From the NCBI RefSeq assembly GCF_001552715.1, contig NZ_BCRS01000043.1, positions 1 through 37,821 on the forward strand: a stretch of 37,821 nt of DNA, given 5' to 3'. The stretch is from Mycolicibacterium vaccae NBRC 14118 = CIP 105934 (GTDB lineage: Bacteria > Actinomycetota > Actinomycetes > Mycobacteriales > Mycobacteriaceae). The first letter of the stretch is position 1; every line of letters begins with the position of its first letter. The notes below the pieces were generated by a model. It was not told where the DNA came from. It worked only from the letters and a program-made list of their open reading frames with translations, and made no database searches. Both the position numbers and the translations under genes were made by a program. Positions 25,494-33,573 of this stretch are shown here, in pieces.

Positions 25494-26140
25494 GAGTTCG
25501 GCAGCAGCATCTGGAACCCGTCGACGATCTGCTGAGATTCCTTGACATACCGGGGGTTGACCGGGTCGGTGGTCTGGATCGTTACCGTGGCCAGATAGGT
25601 GGTAAGGCCGACCTCAGCGACCACGGCGTGCATGATGATCGGCCGCTCCGGGGCCGGACCCAGCGGCGGAGCCATGTAATGCGTTGTCTCCGAAGGCAAC
25701 CCGCAGGTGGTGTTGCTTCGGGTGTCCAGATCGAAGGCCCCCATCATGGTTTCCAGGTTGGCCCGGTTCTGCGCGAACACCTCCTCGGGCGTCTGGTCAC
25801 CGCGCGCCGATTCCAGGGTCACGACGGCGTTGGTGGCGAACCGGTCGGACACCAGATCGGTGGAGACGATGGTGTAGCGGATGATCTGGCTGTCCATCAT
25901 CGCGTTGCGCTCCCACCCGTCCGGAACCGGGATGCGAAGGTGCGGCTCGCGAACGCTCTCGGCGGGGATGTCCTCCAGCGGCACGTCGACGGTGGCGCAC
26001 AGGCTCTCGTCGCCGTCGGAGGCCGATGCCCGGGGCGGCGCCCCGACCGCGGAAACCGCTGTCCCGGTGACACTGTGTGTGCAGGAGGACAACACCAGTG
26101 CCGCCGCCGCGGCCATCAGCGGTTTCCACGGCGCCGTCAT
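25490..26140 (-). CDS. LpqN/LpqT-like lipoprotein
   Basis: The 216-residue secreted lipoprotein has a signal peptide ending in the lipobox LSSC with acylated Cys20. After a low-complexity linker come VPLEDIPAESVREPHLRIPVPDGWERN and LVSDRFATNAVVTLESA, a pattern resembling the mycobacterial LpqN/LpqT lipoprotein family. Cysteines in DESLCATVD and TTCGLPSE may form a disulphide outside the membrane. It starts 1 bp after the oligopeptidase stop and its stop overlaps the next start, so it is the middle gene of a three-gene operon. Family members are cell-envelope proteins of mostly unknown activity. Confidence 0.8.
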   Translation of the reverse strand: MTAPWKPLMAAAAALVLSSCTHSVTGTAVSAVGAPPRASASDGDESLCATVDVPLEDIPAESVREPHLRIPVPDGWERNAMMDSQIIRYTIVSTDLVSDRFATNAVVTLESARGDQTPEEVFAQNRANLETMMGAFDLDTRSNTTCGLPSETTHYMAPPLGPAPERPIIMHAVVAEVGLTTYLATVTIQTTDPVNPRYVKESQQIVDGFQMLLPNS

Positions 26141-26141
26141 C

Positions 26142-28169
26142 TCAGTTGCCGCCCAGTGTGCGGAGCAGGAACTCGTAGACCAGCGCGGCCCGGAACGCGA
26201 CCTGCGGGTTGTCCGAAGCGCCGGCGTGGCCGCCCTCGATGTTCTCGTAGTAGCGGACCGGGTGTCCGGCGGCCTCCAATGCCGCGGTCATCTTTCGCGC
26301 ATGCCCCGGGTGCACCCGGTCGTCCCGGGTGGAGGTGGTGATCAGCACCGGCGGATACCGGCGATCGGCCGAGATGTTCTGGTACGGCGAGTATTCGGAG
26401 ATGAACGCCCAGTCCTCGGGGTCGTCGGGGTCGCCGTACTCGGCCACCCAGGACGCGCCGGCAAGCAGCAGATGGAATCGCTTCATGTCCAGCAGCGGCA
26501 CGCTGCAGACCAGCGCGCCGAACAGCTCCGGGTACTTGGTGAGCATGATGCCCATCAGCAGCCCGCCGTTGCTGCCGCCCTGGGCGGCGAGCTGGTCCAC
26601 CGTGGTGATGCCGCGCGCCACCAGATCCTTTGCCACCGCGGCGAAGTCCTCGGCCACCAGGTGCCGGCCCGCGCGCATGGCCTGCGTGTGCCAGGTGGGG
26701 CCGTACTCGCCGCCGCCGCGGATGTTGGCCAGCACGTAGGTGCCGCCGCGGGACAGCCACAGCCTGCCCATCACGCCGTCGTAGCCGGGGGTGCGCGACA
26801 CCTCGAATCCGCCGTACCCGCCGAGCAGGGTGGGCCCGGCCGCCTGCCGGTGCCGGTGGCCGACGACGAAGTAGGGAATGCGGGTGCCGTCGTCGGAGGT
26901 GGCGAAGTGTTGCGCCACCTCGATGTCGGCGGTGTCGAAGAACGACGGGGCGCGCTTTATCTCGCTGAGCTCGCCGCCCGCCGTGCCGTACAGCAGCGTG
27001 GAAGGGGTGTCGAAACCCGAAGAGTCCAAGAAGATCTCGTCACCCAGCGGGTCCGCCGCGACGATCGAGGTGTTGGTGTTCTCGGGCAGCCCCGCCACGG
27101 GCTCGGCCGTCCAGGAACCCGGGGTGTAGACCTGCACCCGGCTGGCCACGTCGGCGAGCGTCACAACCATCAGGAGGTCTCGGGTCCACGCGTAGTGGTG
27201 CAGGCAGGTGTGCTCGTCCGGGGTGAACACCACCTGCAGTTCGGCGGTGCCGGCCAGGAACCGCTCGTAGTCGGCGGCCAGCAGCGAGCCCGCGGAGAAC
27301 TTCCTGGTGCCGTAGGCCCAGTCGGTGCGCAGTTCGATCAGCAGCCACTCGCGGTGGATCGAGATGCTGGCGTCGGTGGGGGTGTCGATCCGGATCAGCT
27401 CGCCGTCGCGCAGTTCGTAGACCTGCTCGTTGAAGAAGTCCAGCGCCCTGCTGACCAGCGTGCGCTCGAAGCCTTCGGTGCGGTCCCGCGAACCGGCCAC
27501 GATGACGTCGGAATCCGCACCGCTGAAAACGGTTTCGGCCTCGGCCAGCGGTTGCCCGCGGCGCCACCGCTTGACCAGCCGGGGATAACCCGACTCGGTC
27601 AGCGACCCTTCGCCGAAATCCGTGCCGACCAGCAGGGTGTCGTGGTCCTCCCAGGACACCTGCGACTTGGCTTCGGCGAGCTCGAACCCGCCGTCGACGA
27701 AGGTTCTTGTGCGCATGTCGAATTCGCGCACCACCGCAGCGTCCGAGCCGCCCCGCGACAGGCTGATCAGCGCCAGCGAGTGGTCCGGCTCGATGACGTC
27801 GGCGCCCGCCCAGACCCAGTTCTGGCCGTCGGTGCGCGCGAGCTCGTCGACGTCGATCACGACGTCCCAGTCCGGGTTCTCGGTGCGGTAACTGTCCAGC
27901 GTCGTGCGCCGCCACACCCCTTTCTGATGCTCGGCGTCGCGCCAGAAGTTGTACAGGTACTCGCCGCGCCTGCGTACGTACGGGATCCGCGCGTCGGTGT
28001 CGAGCACCTCCAGCGCCTCGGTCCGCATCTGCTCAAAGCGCTCGCCGGCGAACTCGGCCAGCGTCGGCTCGTTGTGCTCGCGGACCCACGCCAGCGCGTC
28101 GTCGCCGGTGACTTCCTCCAGCCAGAGGTAAGGGTCGGTGTCGGTCGGCTCGGGACGGGTGTCGGTCAC
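26142..28169 (-). CDS. S9-family prolyl oligopeptidase (Rv0457c-like)
   Basis: The 675-residue enzyme has an N-terminal beta-propeller half and a C-terminal alpha/beta-hydrolase half. The catalytic triad is visible as GGSNGG with Ser533, TRDDRVHP with Asp616 or Asp617, and EGGHAG with His648. NIRGGGEYGPTWHTQ just before the nucleophile elbow is typical of the family. It cleaves short proline-containing peptides. It lacks a signal peptide and so is probably cytoplasmic. Size and gene context recall M. tuberculosis Rv0457c. The GTG at 28169 has CAGAAT 6 nt upstream, a weak leaderless candidate. The lipoprotein and small membrane protein follow in the same operon. Confidence 0.92.
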   Translation of the reverse strand: MTDTRPEPTDTDPYLWLEEVTGDDALAWVREHNEPTLAEFAGERFEQMRTEALEVLDTDARIPYVRRRGEYLYNFWRDAEHQKGVWRRTTLDSYRTENPDWDVVIDVDELARTDGQNWVWAGADVIEPDHSLALISLSRGGSDAAVVREFDMRTRTFVDGGFELAEAKSQVSWEDHDTLLVGTDFGEGSLTESGYPRLVKRWRRGQPLAEAETVFSGADSDVIVAGSRDRTEGFERTLVSRALDFFNEQVYELRDGELIRIDTPTDASISIHREWLLIELRTDWAYGTRKFSAGSLLAADYERFLAGTAELQVVFTPDEHTCLHHYAWTRDLLMVVTLADVASRVQVYTPGSWTAEPVAGLPENTNTSIVAADPLGDEIFLDSSGFDTPSTLLYGTAGGELSEIKRAPSFFDTADIEVAQHFATSDDGTRIPYFVVGHRHRQAAGPTLLGGYGGFEVSRTPGYDGVMGRLWLSRGGTYVLANIRGGGEYGPTWHTQAMRAGRHLVAEDFAAVAKDLVARGITTVDQLAAQGGSNGGLLMGIMLTKYPELFGALVCSVPLLDMKRFHLLLAGASWVAEYGDPDDPEDWAFISEYSPYQNISADRRYPPVLITTSTRDDRVHPGHARKMTAALEAAGHPVRYYENIEGGHAGASDNPQVAFRAALVYEFLLRTLGGN

Positions 28170-28187
28170 GCCACCATTCTGACGTCA

Positions 28188-28250
28188 CGCCGAAATCGCA
28201 TTCCAACAGGTCCTCGCTCGAGTTTTTGCTGCTGGAATGCGAGTTCGGCG
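28188..28250. repeat. 63-bp inverted repeat between oligopeptidase and monooxygenase genes
   Basis: Two 21-bp arms (28188-28208 and 28230-28250) are complementary at 19 positions and flank a 21-nt centre containing CTCGAG. The arms carry CGCATTCC / GGAATGCG. The element ends 3 bp before the monooxygenase stop codon and lies 18 bp before the oligopeptidase start, so it may terminate the first and insulate the second. Confidence 0.65.
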
Positions 28251-28253
28251 GGC

Positions 28254-30083
28254 TCAGGACAGGTGATGGACCTCCTGCAGGCCGTACACCGGGGTCGGCA
28301 TCCCCTCGAAACGGGCTTTGAGCTGCAGTGCCAGGTACAGCGAGTAGTGCCGCGACTGATGCAGGTTGCCGCCGTGGAACCACAGGTTGGGCTGCTGGGT
28401 CGGCTTCCACATGTTGCGCTGTTCGCCCTCCCACGGGCCGGGATCCTTCGGGGTGTCGCTGCCCAGGCCCCACACCTTGCCGACCTTGTCCGCCACGTCC
28501 TGGCCGATCAGGTCGGCCGCCCAGCCGTTCATCGAGCCGTAGCCGGTCGCGTACACCACCACGTCGGCGGGCAGTACGGTGCCGTCGGAGAGCACCACCG
28601 AGTCCTCGGTCAGATGGTCGACCTGCCCGTGCGCCAGCTTGATCCGCCCGTCGGCGACCATGTCACAGGCCCCGACGTCGATGTAGTAGCCGGACCCGCG
28701 GCGCAGGTACTTCATGAACAGGCCGGATCCGTCTGCACCCCAGTCCAATTCGAATCCGGCCGCTTCCAGGCGCTCGTAGAACTCCTTGTCGCGTTCGCGC
28801 ATCTGGTCGTACAGCGGGATCTGGAACTCGTGCATGATCCGGTACGGCAGCGACGCGAACGTCAGGTCCGCCTTCTCGGTCGTCATCCCGTTCGCCAACG
28901 CCCGCTCCGAGTACAGGTCACCGAGGCCGATGTCCATCAGGGTGCCGGACCTGACGATGTGGGTGGAGCTGCGCTGGACCATCGTCACGTCGACGCCGTT
29001 CTCGTAGAGCGCCTTGCAGATGTCGTGGGCGGAGTTGTTCGACCCGATCACCACGGCCTTCTTGCCGACGTAGGGGTCGGGTCCCGGATGCGCGGACGAG
29101 TGGTGCTGGTCGCCGGTGAAGACGTCCTGGCCGGGCAGGGTGGGCACATTCGGTTTGCCCGACATGCCGGTGGCCAGCACCAGCTGGGTCGGGTGCAGGG
29201 TCAGCCGTTCACCGTCGCGGTCCACCTCGACAGTCCAGGTCTGTGACTCCTCGTCGAACGAGGCTGACAGGCAGGTGGTCTTCGACCAGTACGGCACCTC
29301 CATCACCCGGGTGTAGAACTCCAGCCAGTCGCCGATCTTGTCCTTCGGGGCGAACACCGGCCAGTTCTGTGGGAACGGCAGATACGGGAGGTGGTCGTAC
29401 CAGACCGGGTCGTGCAGGCACAGCGACTTGTAGCGCTTGCGCCACTGGTCGCCGGGGCGTTCGTGCTTGTCGACGACGATCGCGGGCACCCCGAGCTGGC
29501 GCAGCCGCGCACCCAGTGCGATGCCGCCCTGCCCGCCGCCGATTACCAGCGTGTACGGCTGGATCGTCCGGCCCAGCTCGGCGTCTTCGGCGGCCTTCTT
29601 CTCGGCCCACGACCGCGGATCCGGATCGTCACCGTGCACGGCGCCGAGCATCCGGCTCTCACCCTTGGGCTCCTCGTGGCCCTTGAGTTCCTGCAGCGCG
29701 GTGAGCAGGGTCCAGGCCTGGTCGCCCTTGAGACGAAGATGCCCGGTGCCGCGGCCCGCAGCGGTCTCGAACTCGATGAACGCCGAAGTCACGTCGCCGG
29801 CGTCACCTTCCACGGTGGGTGGTCCCTGCGTCCGGAAGCCGAAAGGATCGGTCTCGGCGAGCCGCGCGCCGAGCATGCCGGCGATCTGGTCGCGCCCCTC
29901 CATGGTCTTGATGTTCCAGGTGAAGGACACCAGATCGCGCCAGAAGCTGTCGACGGCGAACATGCCGGTCACCCGCTCGATGTCGCGCACCGCCAGCGCG
30001 GCCTCGAAGTCGGCCAGCCAGCGGTCCACGCGCTGCTGCGGGGCCGGCTCCGTGGTGGTCTGAGAGTCGAGAGTCGAAGTCAT
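28254..30083 (-). CDS. Flavin-containing monooxygenase with N-terminal NTF2-like domain
   Basis: The 609-residue protein has an N-terminal SnoaL/NTF2-like domain (about 15-135, RWLADFEAALAVRDIERV to QAWTLLTALQELKG). A class B flavoprotein monooxygenase follows, with FAD motif GGGQGGIALG (182-191), ERPGDQWRKRYKSLCLHDP, NADPH motif GSNNSAHD (347-354) and VVYATGYGS. It should oxygenate a carbonyl, sulphur or nitrogen compound using NADPH. The ATG at 30083 is chosen because the NTF2-like domain begins soon after; a longer in-frame extension to 30329 crosses the divergent promoter region. It is divergent from the butanediol/acetoin genes and probably regulated with them through the four-box array at 30119-30166. 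Confidence 0.88.
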   Translation of the reverse strand: MTSTLDSQTTTEPAPQQRVDRWLADFEAALAVRDIERVTGMFAVDSFWRDLVSFTWNIKTMEGRDQIAGMLGARLAETDPFGFRTQGPPTVEGDAGDVTSAFIEFETAAGRGTGHLRLKGDQAWTLLTALQELKGHEEPKGESRMLGAVHGDDPDPRSWAEKKAAEDAELGRTIQPYTLVIGGGQGGIALGARLRQLGVPAIVVDKHERPGDQWRKRYKSLCLHDPVWYDHLPYLPFPQNWPVFAPKDKIGDWLEFYTRVMEVPYWSKTTCLSASFDEESQTWTVEVDRDGERLTLHPTQLVLATGMSGKPNVPTLPGQDVFTGDQHHSSAHPGPDPYVGKKAVVIGSNNSAHDICKALYENGVDVTMVQRSSTHIVRSGTLMDIGLGDLYSERALANGMTTEKADLTFASLPYRIMHEFQIPLYDQMRERDKEFYERLEAAGFELDWGADGSGLFMKYLRRGSGYYIDVGACDMVADGRIKLAHGQVDHLTEDSVVLSDGTVLPADVVVYATGYGSMNGWAADLIGQDVADKVGKVWGLGSDTPKDPGPWEGEQRNMWKPTQQPNLWFHGGNLHQSRHYSLYLALQLKARFEGMPTPVYGLQEVHHLS

Positions 30084-30118
30084 GTGAGCCAGAACACACC
30101 GATGCCGGCACGCTCGGC

Positions 30119-30166
30119 AAGAGTTGCGAAGCGTTGCACCCGGCGCTGCAACCCTGTGCAACTCTT
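30119..30166. promoter_or_regulatory. Four-box GTTGC operator array with 10-bp phasing
   Basis: The left half has GTTGC at 30123-30127 and 30133-30137; the right half has GCAAC at 30148-30152 and 30158-30162. Boxes within each half are 10 bp apart, one helical turn. The outer arms AAGAGTTGC/GCAACTCTT (9 bp) and inner arms GTTGCA/TGCAAC (6 bp) are perfect, with 5-nt gaps on both sides and an 8-nt centre. It lies between two divergent units. Confidence 0.65.
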
Positions 30167-30201
30167 TCGCACTGTGGCGGCGGTCACATAGACATACCGC
30201 T

Positions 30202-30594
30202 ATGCGGGCAGCTGTGTACCACGGACCGAACGCGCTGAAGGTCGACGACGTCACCGAACCGCAGGTGCGGCCGGGCACCGTCAAGCTCGAGGTCGGGTGC
30301 AACGGGATCTGCGGCACCGACCTTTGCACGAGTACTACCGGCTGGGCCGAAGGAGACCGCGTCGCGGTCGAACCGATCTACAAGTGCGATCGGTGCGGGC
30401 CGTGCCGCGAGGGCAACTACAACGTCTGCCGGCAGATCGGCTTCCACGGCCTGATGTCCGACGGCAGGTACGACACCACCGGTTGGGTGACCACGATCCC
30501 GATCGGCGACGTGGTCGACGAGGGGTTTGAAGCGCTGCACGCCGGCAAGAAGATGAAGGTACTGATCGACCCGAAAGGAGCTCAACGGCAATGA
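30202..30594 (+). pseudogene. Collapsed 2,3-butanediol dehydrogenase (two internal deletions)
   Basis: The 130-codon frame contains three separated blocks of a 2,3-butanediol/sorbitol-type zinc dehydrogenase of about 350 residues. They are the N-terminus through CNGICGTDL (1-41), the structural-zinc block GWAEGDRVAVEPIYKCDRCGPCREGNYNVC (47-76) with FHGLMSDG, and the C-terminus RYDTTGWVTTIPIGDVVDEG to KMKVLIDPKG. The catalytic GHE segment and the entire Rossmann domain are missing, so it cannot be a working dehydrogenase. At the first junction the normal HEYY codons survive two bases out of frame (30327-30338), and the deletion after them restores the frame. Its TGA overlaps the ATG of the acetoin reductase, so it may now act only as a coupling leader. 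Confidence 0.75.
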
Positions 30595-31385
30595 CGATCA
30601 ACGGAAAAGTCGCCCTGGTCACCGGCGGCGGGCGCGGTATCGGACGCGGTATCGCGCTGCGGCTGGCCCGCGACGGCGCCGACGTCGCAGTGGTCGACAT
30701 CGACCAGGACAACCTGAGCAAGGTCGCTGACGAGATCGGCGAGATCGGGCGCAAGGCAACGACATTCGTCGCAGATGTCAGCGACCGCGATCAGGTGTTC
30801 GCAGCGGTGGACCACGCCGCGTCGACGCTGGGCGCTTTCGACATCATGGTGAACAACGCCGGGATCGCGCTGGTCGGCCCGATCGCCGACGCCACCGCCG
30901 AGCAGGTCCGCAAGCTGTGGTCGATCAACGTCGACGGTGTGCTGTGGGGCATCCAGGCCGCCGTCGCCAAATTCAAGGAACTGGGCAACCGCGACGCCGG
31001 CAAGATCAGCAAGATCATCAACGCCTCCTCGATCGCCGGCCACGACGGCTTCGAGATGCTGGGGATCTACAGCGCGTCGAAGTTCGCGGTGCGCGGAATG
31101 ACTCAGGCCGCCGCCAAGGAACACGCCGCCGACGGCATCACCGTCAACGCCTACTGTCCCGGTGTCGTCGGCACCGACATGTGGGTCGAGATCGACAAGA
31201 GGTTCGCCGAACTGACCGGCGCCGCCGAGGGCGCCACCTACGACAAGTTCGTCGGCGGCATCGCACTGGGTCGCGCCGAGACCCCGGATGACGTCGCCGG
31301 GTTCGTGTCCTATCTGGCCGGTCCGGATTCGGACTACATGACCGGTCAGGCCGGGCTGATCGACGGCGGTCTGGTCTACCGCTGA
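30591..31385 (+). CDS. Acetoin reductase / diacetyl reductase (SDR family)
   Basis: The 264-residue classical SDR has TGGGRGIG (11-18), VDIDQDN (adenine-ribose acidic residue), NNAG (88-91), a catalytic Ser in INASS (146-147) and YSASK (Tyr160, Lys164). ITVNAYCPGVVGTDMWVEIDKRF and the GYSASK-type helix closely resemble acetoin reductases that interconvert diacetyl, acetoin and meso-2,3-butanediol with NADH. AAAGGAG lies 10 nt upstream, and the ATG overlaps the preceding remnant's stop codon (ATGA). The neighbouring collapsed butanediol dehydrogenase and GAF regulator support an acetoin/butanediol role. A broader SDR function cannot be excluded. Confidence 0.86.
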   Translation: MTINGKVALVTGGGRGIGRGIALRLARDGADVAVVDIDQDNLSKVADEIGEIGRKATTFVADVSDRDQVFAAVDHAASTLGAFDIMVNNAGIALVGPIADATAEQVRKLWSINVDGVLWGIQAAVAKFKELGNRDAGKISKIINASSIAGHDGFEMLGIYSASKFAVRGMTQAAAKEHAADGITVNAYCPGVVGTDMWVEIDKRFAELTGAAEGATYDKFVGGIALGRAETPDDVAGFVSYLAGPDSDYMTGQAGLIDGGLVYR

Positions 31386-31408
31386 GATGAGGGGCACACT
31401 GACCTCTG

Positions 31409-32695
31409 ATGCAAGGTTCGCCGGTGCCTGAACCCGCGGTGGCGGTCGGTGAGGATCCGCGCAGCTACGCGCGGCTGATGTCGGCGGTCTACGACGCGAC
31501 CATGGCCGGCCACCGCGCGCCGGCCCGGCCGCGGGAGGTGATCGGCGATTCCTGGCGCCGGATGCTGGCCGGCGGCCTGGACACCCGGGGGCCGGACGCG
31601 GCACCGGTCGTGGAGTCCGGCGCGCTGGAGATGCTGCGCCGGTCGTCGGGGCTGATGGAGGTGCTCGGCGAGATCTCGCACGGTCTGGAGTCGCTGATCG
31701 CCGACGGCGACAACATCCTCGTCGTCGCCGACGCGCGTGGCCGGGTGCTGTGGCGGTCCGGTTCGCCCGCGGTGCTGGGCAACGCCGACCGCCTCGGGTT
31801 CGTCGAGGGGGCCAACTGGGGTGAGGGTGCCGTCGGCACGAACGCGATCGGCACCGCGCTGGTGTCCCAGCGTGCCGTGCAGGTGTTCTCGGCCGAGCAC
31901 TTCCTGCGCAGTCACCACCCGTGGACGTGCGCCGGCGCGCCGATCCGGGATCCCCGCACCGGGCACGTCATCGGGGTCGTCGATGTGTCCGGGCCCGCGG
32001 CGACCGTGCACCCGACCACCATCGCGCTCGTCGACGCCGTGGCCCGGCTGGCCGAATCGCAGCTGCGGCAGGAACACGACCGCACCCTGAACCGACTGCG
32101 CGCGCTGGCCGCGCCGATCCTCGCGCGGATGGGCAGCCCGGCGCTGGCCGTCGACACCGAAGGCTGGGTGGCCGCCGTCGACGCGATGCCCCTGCACAAC
32201 AGGATCCTGCTGCCCGAGCAGATGGCGCCGGGCCGGGTCTGGCTGACGGCGTTGGGGATGTGCGTGGTCGAACCGCTGCCGGGCGGGTGGCTGGTCCGGC
32301 TGGCCGAGCGGGACGACGGGGACGCGCAGGTCTCCCGCGCGACGCTCGATCTCGCCGATCCCGACGCGCCGGCTCTGGTGATGGCCGGCGAGTTCGGCAG
32401 CTGGCGTCATGATCTGAGCCTGCGGCACGCGGAGATCCTGTGTGCCCTGGCGGTCTCACCGCAGGGCCTGACGGCGTCGCAGCTCGCGGAGGATCTCTAC
32501 GGCGACAGGTCGCGGGTGGTGACGGTGCGCGCGGAGATGTCGCGGTTGCGCAAGCAGTTCACCGGCCTGCTCGCGGCGCAGCCCTACCGCTTCGCCGGGT
32601 CGGTCGACCTGCAGGTCCGCTATCCGGCCGACCGCAGGCTGCTGCTGCCGCCGTCGAAAGCCCCGGCGATCCGCGCCGCCAGGGAGAATGACTGA
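31409..32695 (+). CDS. GAF-domain transcriptional regulator (AcoR-like N-terminal half)
   Basis: The 428-residue regulator resembles the sensor half of acetoin/glycerol-metabolism activators. RPREVIGDSWRRMLAGGLD and a GAF domain with GANWGEGAVGTNAIGTAL and HPWTCAGAPIRDPRTGHVIGVVDVSG are nearly diagnostic of AcoR-type proteins. The sigma-54 AAA+ domain is absent, as expected in actinobacteria. Instead the C-terminus (about 340-415: LRHAEILCALAVSPQGLTASQLAEDLYG, then VRAEMSRLRKQF) looks like a winged-helix DNA-binding module. It lies 23 bp after the acetoin reductase and overlaps the DUF779 gene. It is the best candidate to bind the GTTGC array. The start at 31409 lacks a strong SD; a GTG at 31421 is an alternative. 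Confidence 0.82.
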   Translation: MQGSPVPEPAVAVGEDPRSYARLMSAVYDATMAGHRAPARPREVIGDSWRRMLAGGLDTRGPDAAPVVESGALEMLRRSSGLMEVLGEISHGLESLIADGDNILVVADARGRVLWRSGSPAVLGNADRLGFVEGANWGEGAVGTNAIGTALVSQRAVQVFSAEHFLRSHHPWTCAGAPIRDPRTGHVIGVVDVSGPAATVHPTTIALVDAVARLAESQLRQEHDRTLNRLRALAAPILARMGSPALAVDTEGWVAAVDAMPLHNRILLPEQMAPGRVWLTALGMCVVEPLPGGWLVRLAERDDGDAQVSRATLDLADPDAPALVMAGEFGSWRHDLSLRHAEILCALAVSPQGLTASQLAEDLYGDRSRVVTVRAEMSRLRKQFTGLLAAQPYRFAGSVDLQVRYPADRRLLLPPSKAPAIRAAREND

Positions 32696-32696
32696 C

Positions 32697-33191
32697 ATGC
32701 AGGCACCGAAGCGGGCGTTGGTGACCGAGGCTGCCGCCGAATTGCTGCGCACTCTGCAGCAGCGGCACGGCGCGCTGATGTTCCACCAGTCCGGCGGCTG
32801 CTGCGACGGGTCGTCGCCGATGTGTTACCCGGACGGGGACTTCCTCGTCGGGGACCGCGACGTGCTGCTGGCGGTGCTCGACGTGGGCGACGGCGGGGTT
32901 CCGGTGTGGATCTCCGGACCGCAGTTCGATGCGTGGAAGCACACCCAGCTGGTGATCGACGTGGTGCCCGGACGGGGCGGCGGGTTCAGCCTCGAGGCGC
33001 CGGAGGGCAAGCGCTTCCTGTCGCGCGGCCGTGCCTTCGCCGAGGACGAGAACCGTGCGCTGGACGCTCTACCGCCGGTGACGGGGGCTGCCTACGAGCG
33101 CGGGGAGCGGCCACCGGCGACCGGCACGCACATCGTCGCCGCGGCCGCCCCCGAGAGTCAGGACGCCTGCGCCCTTCCCACCGCGGAATAG
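32697..33191 (+). CDS. DUF779 family protein
   Basis: The 164-residue protein contains the DUF779 core: ALMFHQSGGCCDGSSPMCYPDGDFLVGDRDVLLA and WISGPQFDAWKHTQLVIDVVPGRGGGFSLEAPEGKRFLSRGRAF. The clustered cysteines (GGCCD and PMCYP) may bind a metal or act in redox. DUF779 genes usually sit next to aldehyde dehydrogenases used in alcohol or acetaldehyde metabolism (Rv0458-Rv0459 in M. tuberculosis); here it follows the GAF regulator and no aldehyde dehydrogenase is adjacent. AGGGAG stands 10 nt before the ATG at 32697; the in-frame ATG at 32688 overlaps the regulator's stop and is too close to that site. The last 30 residues are low-complexity and possibly non-homologous. Confidence 0.8.
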   Translation: MQAPKRALVTEAAAELLRTLQQRHGALMFHQSGGCCDGSSPMCYPDGDFLVGDRDVLLAVLDVGDGGVPVWISGPQFDAWKHTQLVIDVVPGRGGGFSLEAPEGKRFLSRGRAFAEDENRALDALPPVTGAAYERGERPPATGTHIVAAAAPESQDACALPTAE

Positions 33192-33281
33192 CGTTCCAGG
33201 CTGCAAAACCAGCCCCCGCAACGACCCGGAATACTGTTCCGCGGTCGGGCGCGCCGCCCGGGGTTGTGCCGAGCGCGGCGT

Positions 33282-33287
33282 TATCGT
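33282..33287 (+). promoter_or_regulatory. Candidate -10 for a leaderless small-membrane-protein transcript
   Basis: TATCGT ends 7 nt before the GTG at 33295, and there is no SD. The rest of the 103-bp gap (33192-33294) is GC-rich with only a small CGGAA/TTCCG hairpin near 33230. Confidence 0.35.
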
Positions 33288-33294
33288 CTGAGGC

Positions 33295-33573
33295 GTGATC
33301 CCGCTGCCGCGCGCATCGGTGCTGGCCGGAGTGATGATCGTCGGCATCGCTCTCGGGATGATGGCCGCGCTCGTCGCCGCGGTCGAGATCACCGCGACCA
33401 TCCGCCCTGACGTCGCGATCGGCCTGGTCGTCGGCGTGCCCGGTGTCGTGGGCATGACGATGATCCTGCTGTCGAGCAAGAGATGGGCCACTGCCCTGGG
33501 CGCGATGATCCTGGCCATCGGCCCGGGCTGGTTGGGTGCGATGACCGCGATCCAGGTGGCCTCCGGTGTCTGA
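33295..33573 (+). CDS. Small hydrophobic membrane protein (putative-holin-like)
   Basis: The 92-residue protein has three hydrophobic helices (about 8-30, 40-58 and 67-88) separated by short charged loops, including ITATIRPDVAIGLVVGVPG. Proteins of this size and pattern are sometimes labelled putative holin in mycobacteria, but lytic function is not shown and the label should be treated with caution. GTG at 33295 follows a -10 hexamer directly. The stop overlaps the start of the next membrane protein by 8 bp, so the two are co-translated. Confidence 0.65.
   Translation: MIPLPRASVLAGVMIVGIALGMMAALVAAVEITATIRPDVAIGLVVGVPGVVGMTMILLSSKRWATALGAMILAIGPGWLGAMTAIQVASGV

Noticed and set aside
25881..29246. 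Plus-strand open frame of 1121 codons
   Set aside because: It is antisense to the oligopeptidase and monooxygenase, has a composition dominated by R, G, V, H and Q, and no domain. It is a GC-rich shadow.
30084..30201. Upstream extension of the monooxygenase start to 30329
   Set aside because: It would translate through the symmetric operator and the divergent gene's start; the NTF2-like domain begins after 30083.
33295..33573. Holin function for the 92-residue membrane protein
   Set aside because: No phage genes or lysins are nearby; hydrophobic pattern alone does not show lysis.
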